The position numbers and the translations under genes are program-made. Shown piece by piece: positions 23,156-36,420 of a stretch of 64,000 nt of DNA. Within the stretch, counting starts at the first letter, position 1, and each line of letters begins with the position of its first letter. The DNA is from Elmis aenea. Lineage: Eukaryota > Arthropoda > Insecta > Coleoptera > Elmidae. Location of the stretch: assembly GCA_947652605.1 (NCBI GenBank), contig OX393577.1:53158108-53222107 (forward strand), written 5' to 3'. The notes beneath the pieces were generated by a model. That model was given only the letters and a program-made list of their open reading frames with translations. It did no database searches and was not told the origin of the DNA.

Positions 23156-26100
23156 ATTATTCCAGTGTAACGTTTTTAGTCAAAATATGCACTTGTACAT
23201 TTTTGGAAGTTAGTTGTTAAATTTCCTGACATTAATTTGTGAACTGTGCGTACATTATTTTAGTATCGTAATTTATGCGTAAGTTAATGAAATAGCGGTA
23301 TTACGTTTTATATTCATTCAGTATATTAAGTAATTATTAAATTGTCATAATCAGTTTTAAGTCACTATTTGATCTTATATTTTTATAATTTTTTTTTAAT
23401 TGACTGTTTTATGTGTGTAGAATAGAATTTTTTGTGTATATTTTTTTCAAGGTGGATAAACCGATTTCACTGTGACTATCAGGTTGTTACGCCTTTTTTT
23501 AAAAACATTTTTGTTGAGTCTCACTGTAAACTGTATAATACAAGCTTACAATTAATAAACAATATAAAGTGATTAGAATGTTGTTTTTTGTTTTTTTTTG
23601 TCAAAATGCAAGCTCTTAATACCGCCTTTTTAAAACAAATCAACAAACACCAAAATTATTAACAAATAATCAAATAAACTTAAGTTTTATTTCTGTATAA
23701 TTTTCAAAGTAATAAAACCAATAAATTAATTTGATTAATTGTTGAATTATTTAAGTGATTCATTTATTAACATATAAATAAGCTGAACTAAAACTCACTC
23801 ATCTTTTTTCTAATGATCTTTTGTCGAACTGCAATACCAGTTTTAAGACTCACTCTTCATCAGTTGCAATCTTATGAAGAAATGAGTGTCTTGCAATTGG
23901 TATTGCATTTTGACCAGATATCCCTAATGATTTTAAATTTGCTTGTTTATATCACTAAATTAAATTTAACCATGATTGTAAGACATGCAGGAACAATGTA
24001 GTCTCTTAAACACAATTTTCTTAAAAATCACTATTATTTTTCTTACTTTCTTTCACACATACAAAAATAACAATTCATTTTACAATAGATGAATGCCACG
24101 TAATGTATCAATTTTTATTTTAAATTTTACTGCAAACTATTTAGACCTTCAATAATGGCTGTCAAGATATTGCTGAAAATCGTTTGTTAATAAAATAATT
24201 GTGTATCTTTTAAGGAAATAATTCAGAGAAAAAACTCATTTGATTTTAATGAATGTTAAGTAACTTAACATGAATATGATTTTACATAGTTTCTATTAAA
24301 ATGGATTGGAATTTGTAAGCTAAATTGTGACTGCAATAGATACAGTGTTATACGAAAAAAATTCAACTATTATTATTCCAAATGACTACAATTGTAAGCA
24401 ACCATGCCATCGTTCTCCCCAAATTTTTTTTTTCTGGGTGGTGGCTAAAAACTGCTGGACAAACACCCCCTAGAATAATTAAATAACAAATATACATACT
24501 GCTTAAGTAGTTACTTGGCCAGGGAAAACATGCATGCACATTAGTTTCTTAAATAATTGTGCAAAATAAAGTGTATCACTTTATTTGAGCCATTATGGGA
24601 ATCTCAATACACACAAAAAAAAATCGATTAAATTAATAAAAATTTATGGTTAATAGAGCTCAATTTTTAATATTCAACTGTTTCGAAAAATACATAGCTA
24701 ACTTGATAGAAGCACAAAATTTTATTTTGTAAATTACCTTTCCTAGTTTTAATAATAGAAATCTGAATGCTTGCGCATTTGGATTAGTTTTTTGTTGGCG
24801 CCATATTAGCTGTGTATAGTGTATATAAATATATAGCATTTTCTATGATATACGATAGACCACTTGTAAAAAAATTTAATAATTAACCTATGCCAACAAA
24901 AATTATTATTTTAAAGAGTTGGCCATCTTTTTTATAAACAATACAAAGGGCTCTTATCCATCAACATTGTCACATTTTAGTTGTTCAAAGTAGATTGTGA
25001 GAACAATTATTTGCTCTAAAAAATAAATAATCTTATCTACTTATGCTAATAGTTAATACTAATCCACAAGAAAATCAAAAGCTGACTATTATATCTTTGT
25101 AACTAAGCTTTCTATAAAAACAAATTATATCGCCAGTTTTTTTTCTCTTTCTATTTAGTTAATTATGCATTTTTTAAAACACCTGAATATTCCTACAAAT
25201 TGAGCTCTATTATACATATGTAACTTTTTGCTTATTCAACTCCATCTCTCAGTAGAAACAGATTATCAACTACGTGAATTTGGGACTTGCTAGCAACTTG
25301 TAGCGCTAACACAGATGTTAAAAAGTTACAGAATAAAGGTGCTGAAACTGTTAAACTTAGCAAGATCTCCAAAGTGACCCAAATTAAGTGGTAAACTCTG
25401 TATAGTTGGATATCCTTTAAGATTAAGGTAAAATTTCTAATCTAAAATAAGGTATATAAAAAAAATTGTAAAGTTTTTAACTTTAACAAGAATGAGATAA
25501 ATTGACTGAAATTGTTTAGAATTTTTTTTTTAAGTTACCTTACTATTAACTTATATATTATTTACACACTCATTTCGATCTCTTTTGCATATCATAGTTA
25601 ACAGTTAACACACTAAATTATTAAAACAAACAACAAAATAATAGCAAAAAGTAATCCAATACGCAAAATTTGGTTTAAGTTCTGGCAAACACCTAAATAG
25701 TTTGCATAACTTTACAAAACGATTAACCTTGTACCTCCAATTTAAATTGATTTTTAAAACTTTTGTACAACTTTTTTATGTAATTATTCATTCATGTTTC
25801 AAAAATCTGTAGGGGGTGTTAATTACAGGCATATTATAGTGATAAAAAAATAATACAAATAAGCATTGAAATCTTGTAAAAGAAGTGTTACAGTGTTCTG
25901 TGTTTGATGAATATTTCTCAATTTATGCCAGTTTATTCATGTTCGATCTAAAAAATTGAATATCAAATAAATAAATTATAACTTTGCCTTGTATAACTGA
26001 ACTTATTGGCATTATTTGTTGAAATATGACTTAATGTCCTAAAGTTTTAGCTGAATCTTTTTAAAGTAAATTTAATAAAAATATTTATCGAACTGTAGCT

Positions 26101-26531
26101 ACCACTTTGTATATACCGCTGTATTGTAGAATTATCGTATAATATTTAATAAAAAGTAAACCATTAACTTTGTTTTTTAAATAAATATACCTTTTCATTT
26201 CCGTATTAACCAACAAGAATAAACGCTTCTGCCAATTCCATTGAAATTTAATTATACAGAAAAGAATTTTAAATCTTTTGTGTAGCGTTACCAGTCAAGG
26301 TGCAGCTTTAATTTCTGTTCAATTTGATCAAACTGGAAACTGGAAAATTATATGTAGGTCTAATAATTTTTCCAAATATTCGCAAAAACAATTACTAGAA
26401 CTTATAAGGATAATTAAAATAAACTAACACCAGAAAAAATGTATCCAACAAATAATCAAATCCTCTGAAATATGTATTACATTACATGTATTATTAGGCT
26501 CTAACCAAGAGAATAGAAGGAAAAAAATATA
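23156..26531. other. 3' UTR of the zinc finger gene and AT-rich intergenic DNA
   Basis: The first about 400 bp is 3' UTR. A short fold-back lies at about 23819-23916 (AACTGCAATACCAGTTTTAA and its inverse TTGGTATTGCATTTTG). Otherwise I see no exon-like frame, RNA gene or strong repeat. Confidence 0.4.
23554..23559 (+). terminator. Polyadenylation signal of the ZAD zinc finger gene
   Basis: An AATAAA lies about 400 bases after the stop codon and is followed by a long T-rich tract at 23580-23600. It is the best candidate 3' end for the gene. Confidence 0.5.
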
Positions 26532-26578
26532 TACACCGAATGTCCAAAATTACCAAACTTTGGACATACAAGGTGTAG
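26532..26578. repeat. Short palindrome
   Basis: TACACCGAATGTCCAAAATT pairs with TTTGGACATACAAGGTGTA around a small loop. Confidence 0.6.
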
Positions 26579-26608
26579 AACTGGACCACGCAACATGGTA
26601 ATTTTAAT

Positions 26609-26924
26609 GGTAAAATTTTAAAAGTTGTATTTTATCTCTCTTAATTATTTTAGAAAAAAAGTGCAATTAGGTTTTTTGTAAAGAAAAAAGTTCTGTATCC
26701 ATAAATGAAAACAATATTATTTTTTTAGTTTTCCAATAACTGAAAATTAGGCAAATTACAAAACGCGTTTTGACAAAAATCTGTGTTGCCCATCCTAACG
26801 TCGCTTATACTTTATAGATACAGATTTTTTTTCTACATAAAAACTATTTGCACTTTTTTTATTTAAAAAAAATTAGGGTAGATAATATTTAATATACAAC
26901 TTTTAAAATTTTACCACCCTGTAT
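26609..26924. repeat. Fold-back element ending CACCCTGTATA
   Basis: The left arm GGTAAAATTTTAAAAGTTGT pairs with the right arm ACAACTTTTAAAATTTTACC. Pairing continues more weakly inward. The right outer end continues into ACCCTGTATA, and the left outer ACAGGGT is not preserved. Confidence 0.7.
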
Positions 26925-27163
26925 ATGATACGGTGTTCAGTATCAAGAATTAAAGTTGATTGAATCTTATAATAACTACCATTGTAAATGTCACCCAATG
27001 GTTCACAAAGATGTTTATTCCAATCAATGTCACTTACTTTGAATTTGTTGTCTTCTTGCTTCACCCTCCATGTATCATATTCTGCTATTTTTTTGAAACT
27101 ACATGAACGCACTACGCCGAAGAACAATATCACTAATAAAAAAACAGGTTTGACACCTAACAT
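26903..27163 (-). CDS. Possible small secreted protein (86 aa), C terminus inside a repeat
   Basis: The ORF begins with a convincing signal peptide: a short basic start, then FLLVILFFGVV, then a small-residue cleavage region before CSF. The remainder is polar, with two cysteines besides the one near the cleavage site, and ends at TAA. The last codons (encoding YRVVKF) lie in the terminus of the fold-back repeat at 26609-26924 (CACCCTGTATA). The original C terminus or downstream exons may therefore have been replaced or lost. Alternatively this is exon 1 of a gene whose later exons I could not find. No family is recognised and there is no homologous exon nearby. It could also be a chance ORF. 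Confidence 0.35.
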   Translation of the reverse strand: MLGVKPVFLLVILFFGVVRSCSFKKIAEYDTWRVKQEDNKFKVSDIDWNKHLCEPLGDIYNGSYYKIQSTLILDTEHRIIYRVVKF

Positions 27164-27197
27164 TTATTGTTGCTGTTATAAGAACAGGATACCTTAA

Positions 27198-28359
27198 AAA
27201 AAAATAAAGCCTCCATCTTTCAATAACAGAAAAAACTCACTTCACTACTATTAAAAAAATTACTCACAAAATTTAATGGTCAATCGTTAATAATTCAGTA
27301 CTAATTTCTTTGAGAATCTACAGGAAATATCCGAGATACGATTCAAATTTACTTGCTCAGGTTTTTCTAACAAAACGCACATAAAAACTCCAGCACTAGG
27401 CTAGATAAGTTTCTTTTAACAGTTCCATTTCTTGCTACACTTTTTTTAAATGTTTGCCACAATAAAAATTCCATTTTTAAAATTATATTTTGTTCCTGTC
27501 ATTACGTTTTGAATACAAATGTCATAATGTCAAAAACTTAATACAACTGAGCACCGAAAGCAAATTAAATCTACAAAAATTAGGTAAACAGTACATTATT
27601 TGATTATTTTTATGCTAACGTATTTAGCTTTGTAGAAATTCATATCTAAATCTAAATATCTATTTTCGTTCATTATTTTTACACCACTGTGGTATAATAA
27701 TATTTTAAAATAAGACCAAGAAACTATCACAATTTCACAATTAATGAACATTTGAAATGTAAATGCCTATTTTAGTCAAAGCTATCAGTAGAGGTAGGTA
27801 CTATTCATTATTATTATTATTTTTATTTTTTTGAATAAACTATTCGAACAAGCAAAATATTTTCCAATATTTAAAAATGAGGGCACATAATTTTAAACTG
27901 TCAAATACTGATTTCAATATTATGTTTCTCAGCGTTTTAAATAACAAAATATTACCTTAAAAAAATATATACCACTATAAAAAAACTAAAACATTACAAA
28001 TGTTTTAAAATATTTAAAATTTGATTTAATTGTTTTATGTAGTAGACGGAGTAGAGATTATACACAATATAACTTTTAAATATTAGACATTTTAGTCGTA
28101 CTTGTTACATAAAAGAGATATTTAACTTAAATTTATGATGAAAGAAAAAGAGAGCAGTATAGACGTATACTTGAAACTAAAATCGATTAAAAGAATCGAG
28201 TTAAGTGTCGTGGCTCAGCTGTAAATTTGACAAGTGGTACTTTGTCATTTGTTCATTTGATAACATGCAACTTCAACAATTATTTAATGACAACTTCAAA
28301 ACATTACAGATGTATTAAAAAAATCCATTTGTCAAAATTCCAGTATAACAATACCAAAA
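27198..28359. other. Intergenic region upstream of UBE2J1
   Basis: AT-rich region that holds the UBE2J1 promoter and 5' UTR. Nothing else is recognised. Confidence 0.4.
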
Positions 28360-30501
28360 ATGTCACTAAAACACCAATATAATTTAAAGAGTCCTGGTAA
28401 TTATAAAATAGATTAATTCGTTTTTAAATTGGACAATAACAGTTTTTTTGCAGGTGTAAAGCGATTGATGCGTGAAGCTTGTGAATTAGCAGAACCAACG
28501 GAAGAATATTTTGCTAGTCCGTTAGAGGATAATTTGTTTGAATGGCACTTTACAGTTCGAGGTCCACCAAATACAGAATTTGAAGGTGGTCTGTATCATG
28601 GAAGGATTCTTTTACCGTCTCAGTATCCTATGCAACCACCAAATATTATTTTATTAACGGTAGATATTTTCATTAACAAATTTGCAAACAATAATTAAAT
28701 GGATATTTTTTATAGCCAAACGGTAGATTTGAAACTAACAAAAAAATATGTCTTTCAATTTCGGGACATCATCCTGAAAGTTGGCAACCTTCATGGTCTA
28801 TTCGTACAGCTCTGTTAGCTCTTATAGCTTTTATGCCTACACCTGCAGCTGGTACGATAGGTTCACTTGATTATCCCAAAGAAGAACGACAACTTTTAGC
28901 CAGAAAATCAAAAAACTGGGAATGTAGTGTTTGTGGAAAAATTGTCGATAAATTATCTGCGATAAATATTATGTCATCAACACCTTTAACACTAGAAGAA
29001 ACGTCTCTTATCCAACAAATAGCTTTAAAAGTAAGTTCATAAAGCTTATAAACTACCTGAATTTTAAATAAATGCCAATTATAATTTTATTACCTAGTGA
29101 TATTTGGTTTAAATATTTATTTAAATAAACTGGTGTGGCCACCAAATGACTCGCCATAAATATTGTATTTATGTCCGTATATGTGTGTGTGTATTAGTGG
29201 GTATAAAAAGTTTAAAGTGCCACTCCAGGCGCTCTACCTAACCTCATTTTTGTTGACGTCTGTCAACGTGATGTAAATGACGTCTGTCAAAATGACGTTT
29301 CATGCGAATGTTTATGAATTTGAACCGCAGCGTTCTTAAAACAATATTAACATTTTTAAAAATCATAACTTTTTTCAAAATTTTGAATTTTTTAAATAAT
29401 TTCGTAATTTTAAATAATACCAAAAAAGGTTATGAAGGTTTTTTGTAGACATTAACATAGACTACAATCCTACATAAACCCCTGTGAAGGTGGGAGATGA
29501 TTAAAAATATTACTTTGGAAAACCTTTTAATAGGTATACTACCAAATATCATGCTCCTACATTTATCCAAATTTGAAAAATAAAATAAAAACCTAATTTT
29601 ACCGCTCCTCTTTAGGAGGGTGTAACTCCGAAAGTAAACGTCTAAGGAAAAAATTTTATATGAAAGACCCCCCTTCATTTTCAATAAGGAATCACCTCCC
29701 AAATTTTTTCACAATATTTAAGAAACACCCTGTATAAGGAAGATGCATTCTGTGGAATGATCGCTTGATCACAATTTTCTAAATTGATTATAATTCTAAA
29801 TTTTTAGTCTATATGATCAATTACAGCTTTTCTTTTGTTTATTTCTGCTAAAAGTGTATAGATACTTACATTGTAAGTATTTATACGTAAACTTTAAGAG
29901 TTTGATTATTCCGACAGTCTTAAATAAATTTTTGCGAAAAATTATATAAATTAACAACTGTTTCAATTCTATTTTAATCTTTTGTAGACTAAAATTTTAC
30001 TTTATCAATAGTGTAAAGCGTCCTTGGATTAATTATGCACCCAATGGATAAGGAGGGCCAGGCAATAATAAAATTGAGATGAGATGAACACCTTATACAT
30101 TAATATTGTACATTTTAAAACTATTTTGCAAATACTTTGCAACTTGGTATTGAGACTAAGCTTAAAATAATGTTTTGTTTTTTTTCAGGGTGAAGTTGAA
30201 GCAAAATCTGAAACCAATGAATCCAATGTGGATGTTAATAATGAAGTTCAAAACAGTGCCAGTGTTCGACAAAGACGACCATCAGTGCAAGCTGAACACA
30301 CTGTAGAAGAGCAATCGGTGCCTGATCTATTGCTACAAGCTTCCATAGAAAGAAGCAATAAGTATGGACGTTATTTAAATTTTCTGAATATTTTTTTTTA
30401 AACGGTCTTTTAATTTCAGAGATAAATTGTGGTCAGCAGTCATCTGGATATTAATTTTAATGATAACTCTGCTCATTATACGAAGATTTTTCTTTATTTA
30501 A
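28360..30501 (+). CDS. UBE2J1: Ubiquitin-conjugating enzyme E2 J1 (ER-associated, tail-anchored), 270 aa
   Basis: There are five exons: 28360-28396, 28454-28659, 28716-29030, 30189-30361 and 30420-30501 (TAA). All junctions are GT-AG and in phase. The protein has a UBC fold in residues 1-150. It starts with YNLKSP, has the family-specific EWHFTVRGPP strand and YPMQPP, and then ICLSISGHHPESWQPSW, which carries the catalytic cysteine at residue 93. These motifs match the J1 branch rather than J2. A polar linker follows, and a hydrophobic C-terminal segment in the last exon (about residues 248-269) forms the tail anchor. In the known family this E2 sits on the cytosolic face of the ER and passes ubiquitin to ERAD substrates with HRD1-type ligases. 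Intron 4 (1,158 bp) contains one arm of the fold-back family seen at 34118-35203. Confidence 0.95.
29473..29736. repeat. Single arm of fold-back family C in UBE2J1 intron 4
   Basis: The sequence from CCCCTGTGAAGGTGGGAGAT to AAGAAACACCCTGTATA matches one arm of 34118-35203, including the TCTAAGGAAAAAATT and GGAATCACCTCC words. The opposite arm is absent. Confidence 0.75.
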
Positions 30502-31266
30502 CCACCGAATGTTTAGATCGCTGTATATAAGTTAAATGTATCAAAAGTAATAGATATATGATATATAAAGGTGCTTTTTGTTGGGAGTGCTTTATATTTT
30601 ATAAAAATGTAATATTGTGAATTTTATGATTATCTTAATCGAGCACTGTTGTAGAACTTGTTTTTTTTTTACACTCTTAGATGTGCAATTGTTTTCTATA
30701 AGTGATAACACTTTAACTTAAAACATTCTCCTAGAAATGCCAGTAGTTTTAATTAAATAGCTTTATTTCGGTCTAAAAATTACAGATAAGTTATAATGAA
30801 GGCCAGTTCCTTATTTATTACAAATAGATTATTTATTAGGAAATATATTTTATGAATTTGGATTGTTTTTTTTTTGTTACCCTATATTTTAAATAATTAT
30901 TTATTACTTAAGGCAATGGATTAAAAAACCACTTTAATACACAACCGGTAAATTGTGGTGCGATTCTATTACATTTTTGTGTGTAAACTTTCTAACCTAT
31001 CAAGCAGCAACCTCAAAATTTTTTCTGCTTTATTAAAATCAACTGTTTTAGCATTTTTTTTCGTTTAATTTGCACTTATTTTTATTTCATTCTCTGGTCA
31101 ACTCTTATTGCACTTGTTTTTCAAATTCTGTGTCTTATCAAATTAGTTTTTCAGTTACTTGCTGTTTCTTCAGTCTTAAAATTATGTTGTTAAAATTTAT
31201 TTTCTATTATAAAAAATAATTTAGGTGAAAACTGTTTTTTTCTTGTTTGGTTTTTAAACTGATAAG
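30502..31266. other. UBE2J1 3' UTR and flank
   Basis: T-rich sequence. No canonical AATAAA close to the stop was found. An ATTAAA near 30754 is a possible variant signal. Confidence 0.35.
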
Positions 31267-33065
31267 TACAGGGTGGCCTATTTTCGATGCCCATACTGTG
31301 TATCTCGGTTATTAGCAGAGATAGAAAAAAACTAAGTGCGTAGTCTCGATTTCTTTTTTCGAGAGAAATTCATAGCCGTAAACAGATTTTTGATATCTTT
31401 TTTAATTTTCGAAATATAGCCAAAAACCGATTTTTGGCACTTTTCAAAAATGTTAAATATCTCGCTTAAACGAAAAGATACAGAAAAACAGACATTTTTG
31501 GAATGGTTTTTTGTCCTTAATCAGATAGCGATGTTCAATTGTTTTTGACTCCTGTCAATACCGATATATTACACCTAACTTTCTTATTTTAAATGGCAAC
31601 CATAAGCTAATTATATATTTTTGAAAAGCGCAAAAAATAAGCTTTCGATTCATGTCAAAGCCAACTATGGTTGCCATTTAAAATAAGAAAGTTAGGTGTA
31701 ATATATCAATATTTGTACGAGTAAAAAAAAATTGAATATCGCTATTTTATTAAGGACATAAAACCATGCCAAAAATGTTTTAAAAGTTTTTCTCTATCTT
31801 TTTTTTAAAGCGAGATATTTAACTTTTTTGATGTCTTTTTTAATACTCGAAATACAGGGTGTGTAGAAATTGGCGGAAGCGCTACATGTGACGATATTCT
31901 TCGTAAAATTCTAAGTCGAAAATCTTGATACAAAAATGTTGTACCATGCTTCCTATGGCCTCAGGAACCATTTAAAGAAAAAAAAATTGGCAACATTGCA
32001 TACATTGATTTGCGTTTGGACATTTTTTTATCAGCAATTTTTACTTAGGTATTTACAATTTTTGTTCGAACTAAAAGCGCTCAGTTCGTAAACATAGCTA
32101 CAAACTTTTGGGTATCGTAAAATACAAACTAGAAATAATTACGAGAAAAACAGAGATGACGGCTAATGACAATCAATGTTGCCATATGTATTATTTTCAT
32201 TCAAATCAGTGATTTACATATTTTCAAGACCAATTTTTAAAAGGAAGAACACAATATCTAGGAAAAAATACTATTCGAAATTTATTTTTATTCCAAATTG
32301 CAGCTTTTTTATTAAATAATAACGCTTAAAGGACTAAATGTCAAAACTTTGAGGACCTCTTGCAGACACAGCAAGCATGGTACAACATTTTCGTATTAAG
32401 ATTTTCGACTTAGAATTTTACCAAGAACATCGCCACGTGTAGCGCTTCCGCCAATTATTACACACCCTGTATAGCTTACACCATTTTTGGCACTTTTCAA
32501 AAATGTTCAATATCTCGCTTAAACGAAAAGATAGAGACAAACTTAACAACATTTTTGGTATGGTTTTTTGTGCTTAATAAGATAGCGATGTTCAATTGTT
32601 TTTTACTCATACGAATACCGATATATTACACCTAACTTTCTTATTTTAAATGGCAACCATAGTTGGCTTTGACAAGAATTGAAAGCTTAGTTTTTGTGCT
32701 TTTCAAAAATATATAATTTGCTTATGGTTGCCATTTAAAATAAGAAAGTTAGGTGTAATATATCGGTATTGGTATGAGTAAAAAACAATTGAACATCGCT
32801 ATCTTATCAAGGACAGAAAACTGTGCCAAAAATGTCTTTAAAGTTTTTTTTTATCTTTTTGTTTAAGCGAGATATTTAACATTTTTGAAAAGTGCCAAAA
32901 ATCGGTTTTTGGCTATATTTCGAAAATTAAAAAAGATATCAAAAATTTGTTTACGGCAATGAATTTCTCTCGAAAAAATAAATCAAGACTACGTACTTAG
33001 TTTTTTTCTATCTCTGCTAATAACCGAGATAACCTGTATGGGCATCGAAAATAAACCACCCTGCA
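31267..33065. repeat. Fold-back family D, copy 1, with nested MITE
   Basis: The ends TACAGGGTGGCCTATTTTCG and CGAAAATAAACCACCCTGCA are inverted, and the arms pair over several hundred bp (CCCATAC.GT.TATCTCGGTTATTAGCAGAGATAGA). Each side contains a secondary hairpin (31567-31706 and 32622-32765) with the word CACCTAACTTTCTTATTTTA. It is interrupted by the MITE at 31853-32472. Confidence 0.85.
31853..32472. mobile_element. Fold-back MITE family A, copy 2, nested in family D
   Basis: TACAGGGTGTGTAGAAATTGG to CACACCCTGTA. It matches 7966-8598 along its length, with the asymmetric inner part inverted relative to that copy. TA dinucleotides flank the ends. Confidence 0.85.
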
Positions 33066-34117
33066 CATCCAGTTTAGGTAGTTTTGTGTTAAACAAAACT
33101 GTTTATAGATTTTTTCATACTGCTCTTATTTTTAGAAGTTTTGTTTTTACAAAGTTCTTTAAGTATAAACTAATGTGAAGTACCGATATCAATATTTAAA
33201 AAAAAATATTTTATGTAAAACAAGCTACAAATACAATTAGCTTTTAACAAGCCGACAGATTCATTAAAAGAATTTTCTTCAACAAGTGATAAAAAAATCT
33301 ATTTTCGTAACGAGTTTGATTTTAAAAATAATTATAAGCAGCAAAAAATTGCAGAAAATATAGCAATAGCAAAAAATTAAATGAATCACTTATAAATGTT
33401 AAAAAACAAATGTAATTAATGTTTTTTAAGTAATCAATACAACTTTGTAAAGCATTTTGGTAATGACATAATTTTTTAAACAATAAACGGCTTGTAACCA
33501 TACAAAAATTAATCATGTTCTAAAACATGTTATAGTCGTTAATTTTTTTTATTGCTTTATATTTATATACATTTTTAACTGATTGAGGTGCTTTTGATAG
33601 TATTTATCACACTACAGGATTTAACAAAATTCATTACCTACTTTTTAGATCACATTTTTGTCACAAGCGATAACATAAAGAAAAGAAATTTTTAAGTACT
33701 ATGGTCCATAGTATTGGGTCATATATTATAACAAAATTGTTGCACCAGTGGCTATAACTAACAATTTCTAAAATTATAAAACTTGAAATTAATGAATGCA
33801 AATGTAGCATAAAACATTATAACAGACATGATATTTAGTTGGCACTTGCTTAATTCTTAATTATTACATTCTTTTAGTTGCATAAAATGTCTTTGTCAGT
33901 AGGTAATGAACAACTTTGTCAAACTGAACATTTAATTTAAAATAAATAAAAGTACTGAAACAATACTAAATTATTTCATAAAAGTATAAAATTCCTATAT
34001 TTACTTCACATACTAGTGACTAGAAAATTACATATTTGTACCAACAATAAATTTCCTGCTTTTAATTTGTAACAATGATATGTAAAATACATATTTTAGA
34101 GTGAGTGAAATATTTAA
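33066..34117. other. Intergenic, nothing recognised
   Basis: AT-rich sequence between two fold-back elements, with no supportable gene. Confidence 0.35.
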
Positions 34118-35203
34118 TATACAGGGTGTTTCTTAAGTATTGCAAAAAAAATCAGGAGGTGATTCCTTATCAAAAATTAAGGGGGTCTTTCTTATAAAAA
34201 TTTTTCCTTAGACGTATCCTTTCGGAGATACACCCCCCTAAAGGGTTGCGATAAAATTAGGTTTTTATTTTATTTCTCAAATTTGGAGAAATGTAGGAGA
34301 ATGATATTTAGTAGATATTTTATACTTTTTAAAAGGTTTCCCATACTAATATTTTTAATCATCTTCCACCTTCACAGGGGGCTGAAAAGTGCGACCCCTG
34401 TTGGTTTTTTTATCAGAACTTTTTAGTGGGTTAAAATTTTGCCTTTAAAAAATTTTTATTGAAAAGCTTTGCTTTATTTAGACACATTTTTTATTTCCTA
34501 GTTTTTCTCGTAAAACCTACAATTTGTGAGTGAAAAACAAAATAAATAAACATGAACCATCAAACATTCCCATATTAAACGAATCATTTTGGTGGTTGCC
34601 ATGCTTTGTTTATGTTCATGTTGGGTAGAGTTGACAGGCGTCTTAGCTTTGTCGCCGCGTAAACTTCGAAATGAATTACACCCATCACTTCTACCCAACA
34701 TGATCATAAACAAATCATGGTAACCACCAAAATTATTCGTTTTATATTGGACTATTATTTGATGGTTCATGTTTACTTATTTTATTTTTTACCCAAAAAC
34801 TGTAGGTTTTACGAGAAAAACTAAAGAATAAAAATAGTTTCTAAATAAATCAATATTTCAAAAAAAAATATTTTGAATGCAAAATTTTAACCCACTAAAA
34901 AGTTCTGATAAAAAACCAACAGGGGTTGCACTGTTGAGCCCCCTGTGAAGGTGGGAGATAATTAAAAGTATAACTACGGGAAACCTTTAAATAAGCATAA
35001 AACATCTACCAAATATCATTCTCGTACATTTATCCAAATTTGAGAAATAAAATAAAAACCCAATTTTACCGCACCCCTTTAGGGGGGTGTATCTCCGAAA
35101 GGATACGTCTAAGGAAAAAATTTATTTGAAAGTCCTCCTTTAATTTTCGATAAGGAATCACCTCCTGATTTTTTTTGCAATACTTAAGAAACACACTGTA
35201 TAT
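34118..35203. repeat. Fold-back family C, complete copy
   Basis: The ends TATACAGGGTGTTTCTTAAG and CTTAAGAAACACACTGTATA are inverted. The arms pair over most of the 1.1 kb (CAGGAGGTGATTCCTTATC, GGGGGTGTATCTCCGAAAGG). A second pair, TTTTTCTCGTAAAACCTACA and its inverse, lies near the centre with CATGGTT/ATGAACCATC words. Confidence 0.85.
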
Positions 35204-36420
35204 TTGTTTTAAAGTTGGTGACACTTTGTTTTTTAAAAAGATAAAATCAAATTTTTATTGCATTCAATTTTTGAGCATTACACATAACTGCCGGTGAACA
35301 GTTATTAGCCAAAAATGGCAAAAAAGTAATGTTTTTTAACTTCAAAATAACGAACTAAGCAAAACGGATAAGCACCCAATTTTTTTTATCCAGAAACCTT
35401 TAAAAACTTAAATGTGACAAAACGTAAGTAGATTACACATTTTCAGGTTTCTTTTTCTAGAAAAAAAGGTGGGTCTATGATGGTTTTTTCATTTCTTAAA
35501 TTTGTGTAAAACTTCGCGAAATAACATTTTTAAAACTTTAAATAGGCTTTAAAAAAATCTACAGTGTATACCAGCATACTCTCAGAAAAAGAGCCCTGCA
35601 TATTTCCATAACTCTTCATCCTCCACCTCTTGGCCCATTAGTTAAAAAGGTAAAACAACAAATTTTGACAATCGAGCACCCATATTTATACACAGTTACC
35701 TTATTACACTATTCACATTTTTAAAAAAAATTAAACAATTTTAGGTATCAATTAAAAAAATACATTTAAAATAATTTGACTTAAAAGGGGATCTTAGAAC
35801 CTGGGCAAAAATAGGCAAAATTGTGCAAAATAAACAGAAAATGCAGACAAATCTGATGCTACATTTTTCTTATCTTTTTTGTTTTTAGAAGTAAATTATC
35901 GAGAGAGTTCGCTTTATGTATAATTGAAAATCAATTTGCAATGTTTGCCTCCTTCACTTTGTACTCATATATTTTCTGAGACTCCATGGCGATCATTCAA
36001 ACAAATTGTATACATGTTTTTGTAATTAATATCAGCAAAATTTCACACAATGTTTTGTGGAAATATTAACAATTGAATTTTACATTATGAAATGAGGCAA
36101 AAAAAGGAATAAAATAGAAAATGGAGCTACAAAACATCACATAATTACTTTTAAAAATTAATCAAATACATTTTCACATTTATCATACAACAGATGCCTC
36201 CTGAGTTTAAAATGATAAAATTGTGAGTAATCTATTGCAATATTAACTTTGGACCAGAGCTCCATTTCATTAAACAAAAACACTTGCTAAACATACATCA
36301 AACAATTTGCCAAATTTATCACAATGAATCATTTCACTATAAATCCTCACATGGAATAATTGAAAATATACTTACATCTAAATATCGTCCTACTTGTGTA
36401 AAAATGTACAAAAGTAAAAT
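35204..36420. other. 3' flank of Arl13b
   Basis: Likely contains the Arl13b 3' UTR. No canonical minus-strand AATAAA was found close to the stop. No other feature is recognised. Confidence 0.35.
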
